From contig JAPVLO010001825.1 in assembly GCA_027257055.1 (NCBI GenBank), positions 52,020 to 116,019 of the forward strand: 64,000 nt of DNA, in the 5' to 3' direction. The first letter of the stretch is position 1. Every line of letters starts with the position of its first letter. The notes under the pieces were generated by a model. It was not told where the DNA came from and ran no database searches. It saw only the letters and a list, made by a program, of their open reading frames with translations. This stretch comes from Cephalopachus bancanus (Eukaryota; Chordata; Mammalia; Primates; Tarsiidae). Of this stretch, positions 34,638 through 46,325 are shown piece by piece. The translations under genes and the position numbers were made by a program.

Positions 34638-34830
34638 TAAAGCAGGATTCTGGCATCAGAAAAGCCTCTGGTTTGCATCTCAATCCTGACACTTTTATTT
34701 GATTCGGGATAAATTAAGTTCTCTAGTTCTTAATTTTCTTACTTTGAGAGCAGTAATTGCATGCTATGAACAGTGCCTGATACACAAGAAATGATATGTG
34801 ATAACATTTTAATTATTATGGTATAACAAT
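34638..34830 (+). mobile_element. MIR SINE, sense, ancient
   Basis: 'attctggcatcagaaaagcc', 'tttgcatctcaatcctgaca', 'ttgagagcagtaat' and 'aacagtgcctgatacac' follow the MIR core and 3' order with heavy decay. Confidence 0.65.
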
Positions 34831-35889
34831 ATTATTGTTGGGCAATTATTTTCTACTAAGAAGAGTAAGAAGGAGGGATTGTGCTAAGTTTGTATGCATT
34901 ACAGGTTGAAATAAATGTCTTTATACCAGATTAATGTAAATATAGTACTTGACTAAGGCCCCTAGGACACTATTAGGTGCAATGAAACACACATATTCCA
35001 GGGTAGACTTTATTATTGGAGAATAGTCTGAAATTGGGTCAAGAGAGTTGGGCTCTTCTTTGCCATTTGTGAGTTTCTGTGGTCAAAGGAGATCACTTAT
35101 GGAGTCACTGTATTACAAGGGCTTAACGGTACTTGCCACATCCATATCAAAGGGGTGTGGTATGGAATAAATGAAATAACTTATACAAACATGTTCTATA
35201 AACCAAAGGTGAAGTTTAAGGTGTCAGTGTTCTCAAATGCAGTGCTTTTGTGTTCATATGCACATTTAGTAGACTATCAACTACACATTAGTTAAATAAA
35301 GTGATTAGCTCGGTAAGTAACACCTCAAGCAAATTCAGTTTATCAAAGTCCAGACTGACCCAAAATATCCAATTTACAGGACAACTGTAAGTTATTTTTA
35401 ACAACTAACTTGCTTGGACATCATTTTTTTCTTCAAAAATGTTTGATTCACATATCATTTTTAATAAAACAAAATACCACATAAAGTTAGATACACTGAT
35501 CGTGTGTGAAATATTATAGTCATATATTTACATTAATATTCACATATTCCACAGACACAAAGAAGCACTTAAGCAAACCTTCCTTTACATCCATTTTAAA
35601 TCTCTTTCTATTCTGTATGTATACTTTCGTGAAAGTGAAGATAATACAAAATCTCTTTGGTGAATTAACACACAATAAAAAAGCTTTTGTGTTCAAACCT
35701 GGTAAGAAATAAAAAATAATAATTGTTTGGAAGTTCAGGCACGTTGTTTCTAGGATAGAATGGCATTTCATTCATTTCTGCTCCCTAAGCACTTAGCACG
35801 TAATGGACTGCGTCAGGAATGTAGTTGAACCAATGCAGTAGAAGTGATCAGAAACTAACAGGGAAAAAAAGGTTAACTTTTTTTCAAGA
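34831..35889. other. Repeat-poor unassigned sequence
   Basis: More than 1 kb with no Alu or L1 that I can see. The stop-free frames near 35506-35771 are short, AT-driven and lack splice context; I do not call them genes. Confidence 0.45.
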
Positions 35890-36090
35890 ACTACTCTTTT
35901 TTATTTTTTAAAATTTTATTCTAATAATATGGGGTACAATTCAGGATTAGGTACATAAGTGGTCATCGTACTGGTGAAGTTTGGGTATCCCATTGATCCT
36001 CACGTTGCCTGGTTTGGAATAAGCTACACTTATTTTCTTATGTGCCCTCCTCCCTCAACAGTGTCCCACTACTGCCAATCACTAAGGAAA
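35890..36090 (-). mobile_element. L1 3' UTR, antisense, lineage-type
   Basis: T/A-rich start, then 'atggggtacaattcaggatt', 'aggtacataagtggtcat' and 'cccactactgccaatcact'. Only one copy of the 'cccactactgccaatc' block, unlike 60691 and 63705. Confidence 0.75.
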
Positions 36091-36546
36091 GGCATCAGAA
36101 GGTTCTCAAAATACTTCAAATGTCACCTGTAATCTCACATCCCAAACACACTCAGCAGCACGAAATGCTGTAATCATGGTTTACTGAAACACACAGATGC
36201 CTAGAGCCAATTCACATTGAAGATTTGTTTTTACATCTTTTATGCTACGAAATTTGAAAGAGGTGATTCCAAAACACAAAATTAATGAGGTGGAGTTCTC
36301 TGTAAACAAAAAGCAAAAAACTGACAGGTATATTTTTGGGGAATCTTAATTATTCTTCACTTCTACTATTTCTCTTTTTTATGTTCAGAAGAATGCTATA
36401 ACTACTTGTCAGATTCAAAAGACAAACAATAACTTCTAACTACATGTTGAATTTTTAAAGTCAACAAAAAAGATCCTTGACTGATCATTCACTCATTCAT
36501 TTATTCAACAAATAATTTTGTGCAAAATTAAACACAACTATCTATA

Positions 36547-36622
36547 GCAGAAGGATTACCAGCACAGCTGTACTCCAACCTGCAACAGAGTGAAATTCCA
36601 ACTCAAAAAAAAAAAAAAAAAA
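36547..36622 (+). mobile_element. Alu 3'-end fragment, sense
   Basis: Only 'tgtactccaacctgcaacag' through 'attccaactc' and the A-tail remain. Shared with 41837-41910. Confidence 0.75.
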
Positions 36623-36900
36623 GAATGACAGAAAAGCCTAGGACCTGATGACTTCACAACTGAATTCTGCCAAGCAGTTAAATAACTAATATTAGTTTTT
36701 TTCAAACTCTTTTAAATAATGGAAGTGTAGGGAATAATTTCAAATTCACTATATGAGGCCAGAATTACTCTGATAGCAAAACAAGACAAAGACACAGAAA
36801 CAAAACAAAACAAAACAAAAAACTACAGACCAATATCACTTACGAACACAGGCATAACAATATTTAACAAGATGCTAGCAAGTTAATTCAACAATGCATT
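36623..36900 (+). mobile_element. L1 ORF2 (reverse-transcriptase region) fragment, sense
   Basis: 'cctgatgacttcacaactga', 'tatgaggccagaattactct', 'tagcaaaacaagacaaagac' and 'agaccaatatcacttac' are the L1 RT segment. Interrupted by stops. Shared with copy D. Confidence 0.85.
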
Positions 36901-37645
36901 TTAGCTTATAGTTAAAATTAGCAATTGAATTGCATTTTGGCCTTTTCTGTATTCACTAATAAAGAGGGATATGTTTCTTAATTATATCTCTACTTTTACA
37001 ATCATATAACCTTAGTTTTTTTTAATATAGAAAGCATATTAAAATAATAATAAAGTAGTCCTTTTTGTGTTTAGTATCTTGCTAAAGAAACAAAATTTCT
37101 TGCATTTGTATAAAGGTAATTATTAACTTAATTATCAGATATTATTTTTAACCTTCATTTTATCATAATTGTATGTAATCCTAAAAAATGTAGTATTGTT
37201 TTATCTCTTTAATGGCATTATATAAAGCCATATTAGGGTGAGCATGAATTTGGTTGTGCTAATCATTAAGTTTTTTACATACAACCATATTAATGTAAGT
37301 TATTCATTTTTCATCATTATACGATGACACTCAAATATGTTTTTCACACTTGTGGATGAACATTTGTATTGTTAAAGTACTTAGGTATAAAACTATAATG
37401 ATATAAGTAATATAGTACATGTTTTTTTATTTCATATAGGATGATTTCTCTTAAATGTATTCCTAAGGTTGCAGTTTCTATACTGTAAGCTATGTTAGCA
37501 CCTGGACAGCTAATACTAAAGTGTTTTCCAAAGTGTAAGTTCTAACTTATACTCCTCTTAGCAGTGTAAACATATGCAATGCCTCTTTCTTCACGATTTT
37601 TCCAACATTATATATTTTTCATTTTTAAAAGTTTTTTTATTTTCT
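36901..37645. other. Copy C, AT-rich, likely old LINE remains
   Basis: Duplicated at 42225-42965. No recognised family or coding frame; 'gatgacactcaaatatgttt' is conserved between the copies. Confidence 0.5.
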
Positions 37646-37942
37646 GTTTTGATTGTTTGAGTCAGAGTCTCCCTCTGTCACCCAGACTGGAGTGCAGTGG
37701 CATGGTCACAGACACTGCGGCCTCAACCTGCTGGACTCAGGTGATCCTTCCACCTCAGCCTTCCAAGTAGCTGGAACTACAGGCTTGTGCCATTACAACT
37801 GGCTAATTTTTTGTTTTATTGTAGAGTTGAGGTCTCACCAAGTTGCCAAGGCTGGTTTCAAACATGTGGGCTCAGACAAACCCCTCACTTCAGCCTCACA
37901 AAGTTTGGGGATTATAGGTATAAGCCGGCTCACCCGGTTCTT
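37646..37942 (-). mobile_element. Alu, antisense, diverged
   Basis: 'gagtcagagtctccctctgt' through 'ataagccggctcacccgg'. Copy D keeps only the right-arm half (about 42966-43135). Confidence 0.9.
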
Positions 37943-38097
37943 TTATTTTTTATTTTAAGGATATGGAGTTCAATTCAGGTTAGGTATACAAATGTTCATT
38001 GTGAAGGTAAAGTTTGGAACTCAATTTAGTCCCCAGTTCACCTGGTTTGAGATCAGGTACGCTTATAAATGAAGTGTGGCCCTCCTCCTTCCTATTT
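37943..38097 (-). mobile_element. L1 3' UTR, antisense, lineage-type
   Basis: 'atggagttcaattcaggtta' and 'ggtatacaaatgttcattgt' match the block at 35910 and 60715. Absent from copy D. Confidence 0.7.
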
Positions 38098-39028
38098 CTA
38101 ATTTTTTAATGTTTGCCAATTTGGTGGTAAGAAACATATTTATTACATTTTTTGTTTCTTATTTAAATTTCTTTTCAACAATTTTAATAATTTAAAAATT
38201 ATTATGGTACACATCCTTGATTTTTTTTGAATTGTCTGAAAATTTTTATTGTCTAAAATGCAGATATTGCAAACTGGTTATGACAATGTCCAAAACTGTT
38301 CAGAAATCAGACATCAAAATTTTGGTTCTAAGACCTGATGTAAAACTAAGTAAAATTTACATAGGATTATGTTAAATATTGTGTCTGTATATTGAAAGAA
38401 TAGACGTAAATATGGAAAATCGTGTCAGTGTTCAATACAACATTTTGTGACACTGCATTACACCTTTGCAAGTTCCATGATTTTGTAAATAATAAAAACA
38501 AATAAGACAGATTCAAACTAAAAAATAGTGACACACATATATTATACAGTCAATGGCCACAGTTGTAGGACAAGGACATTGAATGACATGGAAAAGTGTG
38601 TTTCAAATGAAGAAACAATGAGACAAAATCTTGTGATCCATCTGATTAACCATTACAGTCATGCAAGTTTTTGTGTCAAATCAAATTTTGTGTTGTAGAG
38701 TGGTTAGATTGAGAGCCATCTAGAACCTTACCTCACAGCTCCACCAAAGGGGTGCCTCCCCTTCCACACAAAGACAAGTGCCTAGGACACAGTATGAAAT
38801 AGGGATCCCAGAGAAACCAGAAAGTAAGTCAGAAAAAGAACCGAGTGTCCTGGTGCCTAAATTTGTTCTTACCCAAGACCTTAGGTATGAAAAATTTGTT
38901 TTTCTTTTTAAGGAATGAATCTCTGAGGTTTGACCGTAACACCACAGGGTAATTTGATATCATAATAAAACAGTGGAGATATAATTCTGAGTGAAGAAGA
39001 CCAGAAATGGGAGGATATGGTCCACTGA
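38098..39028. other. Part of copy C deleted from copy D; unassigned
   Basis: No repeat family recognised. 38245-38660 has the look of an old 3' UTR or antisense transcript remnant, but I cannot support a parent gene. Confidence 0.4.
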
Positions 39029-39112
39029 AATTCAGCTGGGGAAGAAAAAAACTGAAGGTACACGGCAGGGATTGGAGTTTGACATCAAAAGGAAGCCTAA
39101 ACGATGCTAACA

Positions 39113-39184
39113 GTGGAGGAAGATTTCCAAAATTGAGCAAAATGCAATGTGGAGGAAGATTTCCAAAATTGAGCAAAATGCAAT
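39113..39184. repeat. 36-bp tandem duplication inside copy C
   Basis: 'gtggaggaagatttccaaaa' plus 'ttgagcaaaatgcaat' occurs twice, back to back and identical. Copy D has a single, diverged unit (43213-43250). Confidence 0.95.
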
Positions 39185-39580
39185 GTAGCCACAGTGCTTG
39201 TTATGTCTTTGTATGGCATTTTTTACAAGCTTGATAAGCAGGAGAAAACAAGGCAAGTTAGACTCGTCTTGAGCAACAGCACCATCATGAGGAAATAGTT
39301 TCATAAACTTCCAAGTTGGAAGCATCTATGCAAGTCCTAGCAGTATAGGAAGCAAGGGCTGAACAGAGCTGGCAGAAGCCAGGGACAGATGCAGAGGTTT
39401 GGTGAAATTCAGGTGAATGAGTTACCAAGACTGAGCCAGCAGCTTCCAAACTGTCTTAGCACAGGAAGTAGAGGGGCAGAGTCACAGTTTGAGAAGATCT
39501 AGAGAATACCACTTACAGCCAAGTCCAAACCTTGAGGCATTTATTATATAAACATGCGGTTTGGAGTTTTACCCATCTTA

Positions 39581-39743
39581 TTTCTTTTTTTGAGTTGGAT
39601 TCTCACTCTCCTTACCCAGCTGGAGTGCAGTGAGGTGCTCATCGCCATCACAGGCTCCAAATGGTGAACTCAGGTGATATTTCTGCTTCAGCCTTCCAAG
39701 TAGCTGGAAGGTACTGTAGATGCATGCCACCATGTCTGGCTCA
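39581..39743 (-). mobile_element. Alu right-arm-only element, antisense
   Basis: 'tgagttggattctcactctc' to 'accatgtctggctc' covers only the right arm. A small 'aggtactgtagatgc' insertion separates 'gtagctgga' from 'tgccaccatg'. Shared with 43655-43818. Confidence 0.8.
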
Positions 39744-40394
39744 GAGGAAAACTGATAAATCAACCAACCCAAGTTGGGCCTGAAAATGATAAGGCCCATG
39801 ATTGGTTATTACCTGGAGAACTGGCCATATACATGGCCTGGCTTTATCCTCTTCCTGATGCCTTTACTCCTGGCCTGGCCTCCTTCCTTCCCAGCCTGGT
39901 TCTAATAGTTTCAATTAAGTTTTCCATCTAAGCCTGAAAGGTCTTTTGGCTAAAGCCAAATAACACTAAAGCTGCTTCTAAAGAATTAAGAAAACAGCCT
40001 TCTCTATCCTCCTACAGCATACTCATAACTGGGAACTGAATTCTGTCAATTTTTTTCTTCTGCCACCACTATATGCTAGAGTCCAGCATCTTAACTTTGG
40101 AAGCAAAGGCATAATGGGCCATCTACTCTTTGTTGCCATCCCTGTCCTCTCTTCTACTCCCCCAATCAAGGTGCAGACTTGATTGTATAGGCATACACCT
40201 TGTCATGTGTTCCCTGTTCTTGAATTCACTAAAAACCTTTTTTTGTTGTTAAGCCAAAACTTGTGATGGGTACTATGAGAAAACACAGACACACCGAATG
40301 GTTCCAGCCCACCAAAGAGCAAGACGAAGAAGGCTTTCACAGGAGCAAGGAGGTTTTGTTAAGGCTACTAAATTTTATATAAGAAGCTTGGAGA
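39744..40394. other. Copy C segment, unassigned
   Basis: Shared with 43819-44455 of copy D. No gene or family recognised. Confidence 0.5.
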
Positions 40395-40676
40395 AGCTGG
40401 GCTTGGTGACTCAGCCTGTAATCCCGCACCTTTGGGAGGCTGAGGTGAGTGGATTGCCCAAGTCCGAGGGTTTGAGACCCACCCGGGCAGGCAAGATCTC
40501 ATCTCTACGATAAAATCAAAAAATTAGCCGGACGTGGTAGTGCGCGCCTGTAATTCTGGCTACTTGGAAGGCTGAGGCGGAAGAATCGCTGGAGCCCAGT
40601 AGGTCGAGGCTGCGGTGGCCGGGAGTGGCCACTGCACTCCAGTCTGGGCGACAGAGTGAGACTCCAACTCAAAAAA
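40395..40676 (+). mobile_element. Alu, sense, specific to copy C
   Basis: Flanked by 'aagaagcttgga' and 'aagaagcttgaa'. Copy D reads 'aagaaggttggagatgcgtt' unbroken at about 44455. Confidence 0.95.
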
Positions 40677-40998
40677 AAGAAGCTTGAAGATGCGTTCCTG
40701 GTGCCAAAACCAACAGAGAAAAGGCAAGGAATAAACTCACCAATCACAGGGATCCTGATGAAAGAGAGGCTGAAAAGACAACACTTAGGTCAATCCACAT
40801 CCTCCTAGCAAAGTCATAGCACACTGCATAGGACAGTGGGTATGCAACTTCTACCTTTAAGCCTCACTCCTCCACACACAAAGGCACATTTCATAAGCCC
40901 TTTCAATATGGTGCTGTAAGCACTAATCTGCTAAACAAACTTGTTTACCTTTGAATTCACTATTAAATTGTTCACTTTTCAATACATAATTTTACAAA

Positions 40999-41770
40999 AA
41001 GGGAAAAAAACTTTGGATTTTCCCACTGATTTCCTTCCAGTGGTGTCATTAGTCTTTACTTCACTCTGTGTCTTGCGATCATAGGATGACCTTGCATCAT
41101 TGTTCCCCATATTATCATGCACAGCATTTCTCCTTTATGTTTATCATTCTTGTTATGAAAAGAGAATCTGTTGTTTTAAGATGACTATGATAGAAATGCA
41201 TATGAAGTGAATTCAAGGCTGACACTAAAGCATAGTAGAAAAGACTTGGGAAATTTAGCCAACACACGTATCTACTCTCACGTAGCACACACATTATTAG
41301 AAGGCTGGTGCTGCACTGACTTCATAACTGAAATGTCACACCAACCTATCTCTTAGGGTTTGAGTTGAGTGGCTCATGGACAAGCCCACATGGCTTTTCC
41401 TGCCTCTGTGCTGTATGGTACTCTGAGAATTTCCAAAAAAATAGATGAAGCCAAAAAGACAAAGACCGATTACCTCTTCAATAAAGTATACTTCCAAGAT
41501 TTGCAATCGTCCTCCCCTCCCCTCCCACAAAAAAAGTGATTTGTCTCATCTTCACTCATCAGTCATTGTCTTGGAAAAAAGATTCAGGATTACACACGCT
41601 TTGGGGCAGACTGGCATTTGTCACAAGCCTTTGCAGAAATATTAGACATCAACCTGGTTGCCAAGTATTTCCTCATGACTTTCTGTGACAGACGATTATC
41701 TAATCCATTTTCATGACTGTAACCTCTTTAGGTAATCAGCCCACACTAACATTCCCTTGAAGAGTGAAGA
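40999..41770. other. Spacer between copies C and D
   Basis: No repeat recognised. A short C-rich word 'cctcccctcccctccc' lies at 41511-41526. No gene seen. Confidence 0.45.
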
Positions 41771-41836
41771 CTGATCATTCACTCAATCATTGACTCAGCA
41801 AATAGTTTTGTGTAAAATATAACAGAAGGATCCAAA

Positions 41837-41910
41837 GCAGAAGAATGGTCAGCGCACTGCACTTCAGCCTGTAACAGATTGGGACCCCAACTCAAAAAAA
41901 AAAAAAAAAA
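41837..41910 (+). mobile_element. Alu 3'-end fragment, sense
   Basis: Duplicate of 36547-36622; terminal 'gggaccccaactc' then A-tail merging into a purine tract. Confidence 0.75.
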
Positions 41911-41962
41911 GAAAGAAAGAAAAAAAAAACAAGAAAAAGAAGAGAGAAGGAGGAAAAAAAGC
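41893..41962. repeat. Homopurine tract
   Basis: About 70 bp of A and G on the plus strand with a single C near 41930. It grew from the A-tail of the preceding Alu fragment. Confidence 0.9.
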
Positions 41963-42225
41963 CTAGGGCCTGATGACTTCACAGCTGAATTTTTCCAAGC
42001 AGTTAAAAAACAAATATCAGTTTAATTCAAACTCTTCACAAAAATGGAAGAGGAGGGAATAATTCCCAACTGACTATATGAGGCCAGAATTACTCTGATA
42101 GCAAAACAAGACAGATACACACAAAGAAAAAACAAAGAAAACCACAGACAAATATCACTGATGAACACAGGCATGACAAAGTCTTAGCAAAAAACCAACA
42201 AGTTAAATTCAACACTACATTTTTG
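41963..42225 (+). mobile_element. L1 ORF2 (reverse-transcriptase region) fragment, sense
   Basis: Duplicate of 36623-36900. 'aaaatggaagaggaggga' is better preserved here. Confidence 0.85.
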
Positions 42226-42965
42226 CATATTGTTAGAAATAGCAATTGAATTAGATTTTGGCCTTTTCTATAATCATTAGTAAAGGGGTATAAGTTTCTT
42301 AATTATATTCTCTACTTTTGCATTCATATAACCTTAATTTTTTAATAGAGGAAGCATATTAAAATAATCATAAAATTTTCCTTTTCCTGCTTACTATCTG
42401 TCTAAAGAAACAAAATTTCTGGCATTTAGGTGAAGGTAAATATTCACTTAATTATCAGGATATTATATTTTAACCTCATTTTAGCATAATTGTATGTTTT
42501 TCCCAAAAAAAGTAGCTTGTTTTACCTCTTTTATCACAGTATATAAAGTCATATTAGGGTAAGCATTAATTTGGTTTTGATAAAAATTTGGTTTTCTACA
42601 TGCAACCATATTAATGTACATTATTCATTTTTCATCATTTTCTGATGACACTCAAATATGTTTTTCAAACTTGTGGATGAACATTTGTATTGTTTTGAGT
42701 ACTTAGCTATGAAACTATGATGACATAAGCATTATAGTCCATGTCTTTTCATTTTATAGAGGATAATTTCTCTCAAATGTATTCCTAAGTTTGCAGGTTC
42801 TATACTGTAGACTGTTAGCACATGAACAGCTAACACCAAAGTGTTTTGCAAATGTAAGGTCTAACTTATACTTCTAACAGTATAAACATACGCAATGCCT
42901 CTTTCTTCATGATTTTTCCAACAGTATACATTTTTCATTTTTAAAGGGTTTTTAAAAAATTTTTT

Positions 42966-43135
42966 GGTTTGATTGTTAGAGTCAGAGTCTTACTCTGTCA
43001 CACAGACTAGACGATCACAGACAGTGCAACCTCAAACTGCTGGGCTCCAGCAACTCTTCCACCTCAGTCTTCCAAGTAGCTGGAGCTACAGGCTCATGCC
43101 ATCAAACCTGGCTAATTGTTTGGTTTATTGTTGAG
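42966..43135 (-). mobile_element. Alu right-arm half, antisense, cut by deletion
   Basis: Reads from 'gagtcagagtcttactctg' to 'gtttggtttattgttgag', then jumps at about 43136 to text matching 39028 in copy C. Confidence 0.85.
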
Positions 43136-43654
43136 CTCAGGAAGAAAAAAACTGAAGGTGGATCACAGGGATCAGAGTTTGACCTCAAAAGAAAGACTAA
43201 AGAATGCCAACAGCGGAGGAAGTTATCAGAAATTGAGCAAAATGCAACGTAGCCACTGTGCTTGTTATGCCTTGTTATGGCACTTTTTTACCAAGTTGAT
43301 GGGTGGGAGACAGACAGGCCAGTTAGCTTCATCTTGAGCAACAGCGCCATCCTGAGGAAATAGTTTCATGAACTATGAGTCGGAAACATCTATGCAAGTC
43401 CTAGCTGTTGAGGAAGCAAGGGTTGAACAGAACTGGCAGAAGCCAGAGCCAGATGCAGAGATTTGGGGAAATTCTGGTGAATGAGGAACCAAGACTGAGC
43501 CAGCAGCTTCCAAGAGGTCTCAGCACAGGAAGTAGAGGGCCAGGGTTTCAGTTTACTCACAGTTTGAGTAGTTCTAGAGCATACCATTTGCAGTCAAGAG
43601 CAGGCCTTGAAGCATTTATCATAGAAACAGGGTGTTTGGAGTTGTAGGCATCTT

Positions 43655-43818
43655 GTTTCTTTTTTGAGTTGAATTCTCACTCTTGTTGCCCAGGCTAGAG
43701 TGCAGTGAGGTGCTCATGGCCATTGCAGCCTCCAACTGGTGGACTCAGGCTATCCTTCCACCTCAGCCTTCCAAGTAGCTGGAAAGTACTGTAGATGCAT
43801 GCCACCATGTCCGGCTCA
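43655..43818 (-). mobile_element. Alu right-arm-only element, antisense
   Basis: Duplicate of 39581-39743, with the same 'gtactgtagatgcatgcc' feature. Confidence 0.8.
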
Positions 43819-44782
43819 CAGGTTAAGTGACAAATGAACCAATCCAAGTTGTGCCTGAAAGTGATAAGACCCACGACTAGTTATCACCTGGAGAACTGGC
43901 CATATACATGACCTGGCTCTATCCTCTTCCAGATGACTTTACTCCTGGATTAGCCTCCTTCCCTCCCAGCTAGGCTCTAGTAGTCTCAATTCAGTTTTCC
44001 ATCTAAGACTGAAAAGCCTTTTGGCTAAAGTCAAGTAACTCTAAAGCTGCTTCTAAAGAATCAGGAAAACAGTTTTCTCTATCGTCCTACAGCATACTCA
44101 TAACTGGGACCTGAGTTCTGTCATTTTATTCTTCCACAACCACTGTATGCTAGAATCCAGCATCTTAACTTTAGAAGCAAAGGCATAATGGGCAATCTAC
44201 TCTTTGTTGCTGTCCCTGTCCTCTCTTCTACTCCCCTGAATTGGGGCAGATTTGATTTTATAAGAATACACATTGTCATGTGTTCCCTTTACTTCAATTC
44301 ACTACTACCTTTTCTCTTTTTTTAACCAATACTTGAGCTGGGTACTATGAGAATACACAGTCCCACTGAATGGTTCCAGTCCTCTGAATAGCAAGATGAG
44401 GAAGGTTTCCACAGGAGCAAGGAGGATTTGTTAAGGCTACTAAACGTTACAAAAGAAGGTTGGAGATGCGTTCCTGGTGCCACTACCAAGAGAAAATGCA
44501 AGGAATAAAATCACCACCAACAACAAGGGATCCTGATGAAGGAGATGCTGAAATGGTAACCCTTAAGTCTATCCACATCCTCCTAGCAAAGTCATAGCCC
44601 ACTGCATAGGACAGTGGGTATGTGACTTCTACATTTGAGCCTCTCTCTTCCACACAAAAAGGCACATTTCATAAGTTCCTTCAACATAGTGTTGTAAAGC
44701 ACTAATCTGCTAAACTATGTTTGTTCACTTTTCAATTCACTTTTAAATTGTTCACTTTTGAGTACATAATTTTAAAAAAAGG

Positions 44783-45210
44783 AAAAGGGTTTTAAAGACA
44801 TGGGAGGAAGAAGACAGGTCAGAAAGAAGAAGACGAAGCTTATATCTATGTTGTTTTGATTTTCCTTAACTTAGTACAACAATTTTTATGTATATTACTG
44901 CATTTTCTTTCATCTGAACATAATTTACACTTTGCAAATTTGAATTTCAAATTTTCATTTTCCAAGATTTTGGTTGTCCACCATTTAAGGCAATGAAACA
45001 TTTATCAGTAATAACTAACAGGGTTCTGTAATTTGTTACTAAGGCCATAGTTCCACTCCAGTAAATAACTGTTCAAATTCCTCTGTACTTTGGGCCCTGG
45101 CCTGAACACAACTGATTGAGCACAACAAATGACGAACTGATCTCCAGCCCCCGAGGAGCTTGACCTCTTCGTTTCTTTCTGCCCATTGTTCTTTTCTTCT
45201 TCTATTTTCT
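44783..45210. other. Unassigned sequence
   Basis: No repeat family or coding frame recognised. Confidence 0.45.
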
Positions 45211-45498
45211 TTTTTTTTTTTTGAGTTGGAGTCTCACTCTGTCACCCAGACTGGAGTGCAGTGGCCGCTCCCGCCACCGCAGCCTCGACCTGCTGGGCTC
45301 CAGTGATGCTTTCACCTCAGCCTTCCGAGTAACTGGAATTACAGGCACGTGCTACCACGCACAGCTGATTTTTTGATTTATTGTAGAGATGAGGTTTTGC
45401 CAAGTTGCCCAGGCAGGTCTCGAACCCGCGGACTCAGGCAACCCACTCACCTCAGCCTCCCAAGTCACGGGATTACAGGCTGAGCCACTGAACCCGGC
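45211..45498 (-). mobile_element. Alu, antisense
   Basis: T-run, 'gagttggagtctcactctg', ends 'gaacccggcc'. Target-site duplication not clear. Confidence 0.95.
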
Positions 45499-46016
45499 CA
45501 ATACTGCCGTTCTTAGGAAAATTCTTGAGCATATCCTTGATTGATAAAGGCTGCTTCTTCACCACTGTGCAAACAGCCATGTAACTAAAAACCATCTGTA
45601 CCTCCAAAACTGTTGAAATAAATGTTTAGAAAATAAGGTTTTCAAATGTTTCAGCAAAAAGTAACATAGAAAATAGAAACATGTTTGGAATTTTTTATAA
45701 GAAGTACAAGGCCTTTTTCAATAGTTACTGAAAACAAATTGCCAGCTTTCAAATATTTTTGTATACATAAAGAAATATCTTTTATATTGGCTAGGAGACA
45801 TTTTCTGAGTAAAAGTGTATTCTATCTTATACAGTGATACTATTTTCTTAGAGTTGCTATCAGTGAGCTACTCTTCATTTTTCAGCAGGGATTTATTGAA
45901 ACTACTGGTGCTTTAACAGAAATCAAGGCAGTGGTCCCAAACTACACAAGTATTCACCATGTTCTGACCACCATAGACCACTGAAGACTGTCCTTGATAA
46001 GGGAAGGAAGAATTAT
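45499..46016. other. Unassigned sequence
   Basis: No recognised family or gene; 'gttgaaataaatgtttagaa' near 45613 could be the end of an old retrotransposed transcript but no tail or duplication supports it. Confidence 0.4.
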
Positions 46017-46200
46017 CAATTGTTTTATTGAGTTGTAATATTTATATATTCTTGATGTAAGCTCCTTTTCAGATGTGTGATTTGTAAAACTTTCCTCCCA
46101 TTCTGTAGTTTATGTTTTTGTCTTGTTGATGTGTCCTTTGATACACAAAAGTTTTAAAATTTTATGATGCCAAATTTATCTATTTTTTGTTGTTAGTGTT
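46017..46200 (-). mobile_element. L1 fragment, antisense, old
   Basis: 'gatgtaagctccttttcaga', 'cctcccattctgtagtttat' and 'tcctttgatacacaaaagtt' match the antisense 3' part of L1 ORF2 in order. Confidence 0.75.
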
Positions 46201-46325
46201 AATGTGCTCTTTATATATAATATGGATAGATTTTTAGAGTATACATTGTGAAATGTTGTAAAGCAATTTGAGGTTTTTTGTCATTAAGTATTTTAGTTTA
46301 TTTTTAATTGAGGTTTAAAATATGC

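Larger units (their letters stand above)
36479..40998. repeat. Second tandem duplication, copy C
   Basis: Opens at 'ctgatcattcactcattcat', ends at 'gtacataatttta'-type text, and is colinear with 41771-44782. Anchor pairs: 36640/41965, 37230/42555, 37440/42760, 39045/43145, 39300/43370, 39590/43665, 39960/44030, 40690/44465. Copy C retains 1.2 kb missing from D and has one Alu missing from D. Confidence 0.92.
41771..44782. repeat. Second tandem duplication, copy D
   Basis: Partner of 36479-40998, beginning at the same 'ctgatcattcactca' word. The main difference is a 1.2 kb deletion at about 43136. Confidence 0.92.
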
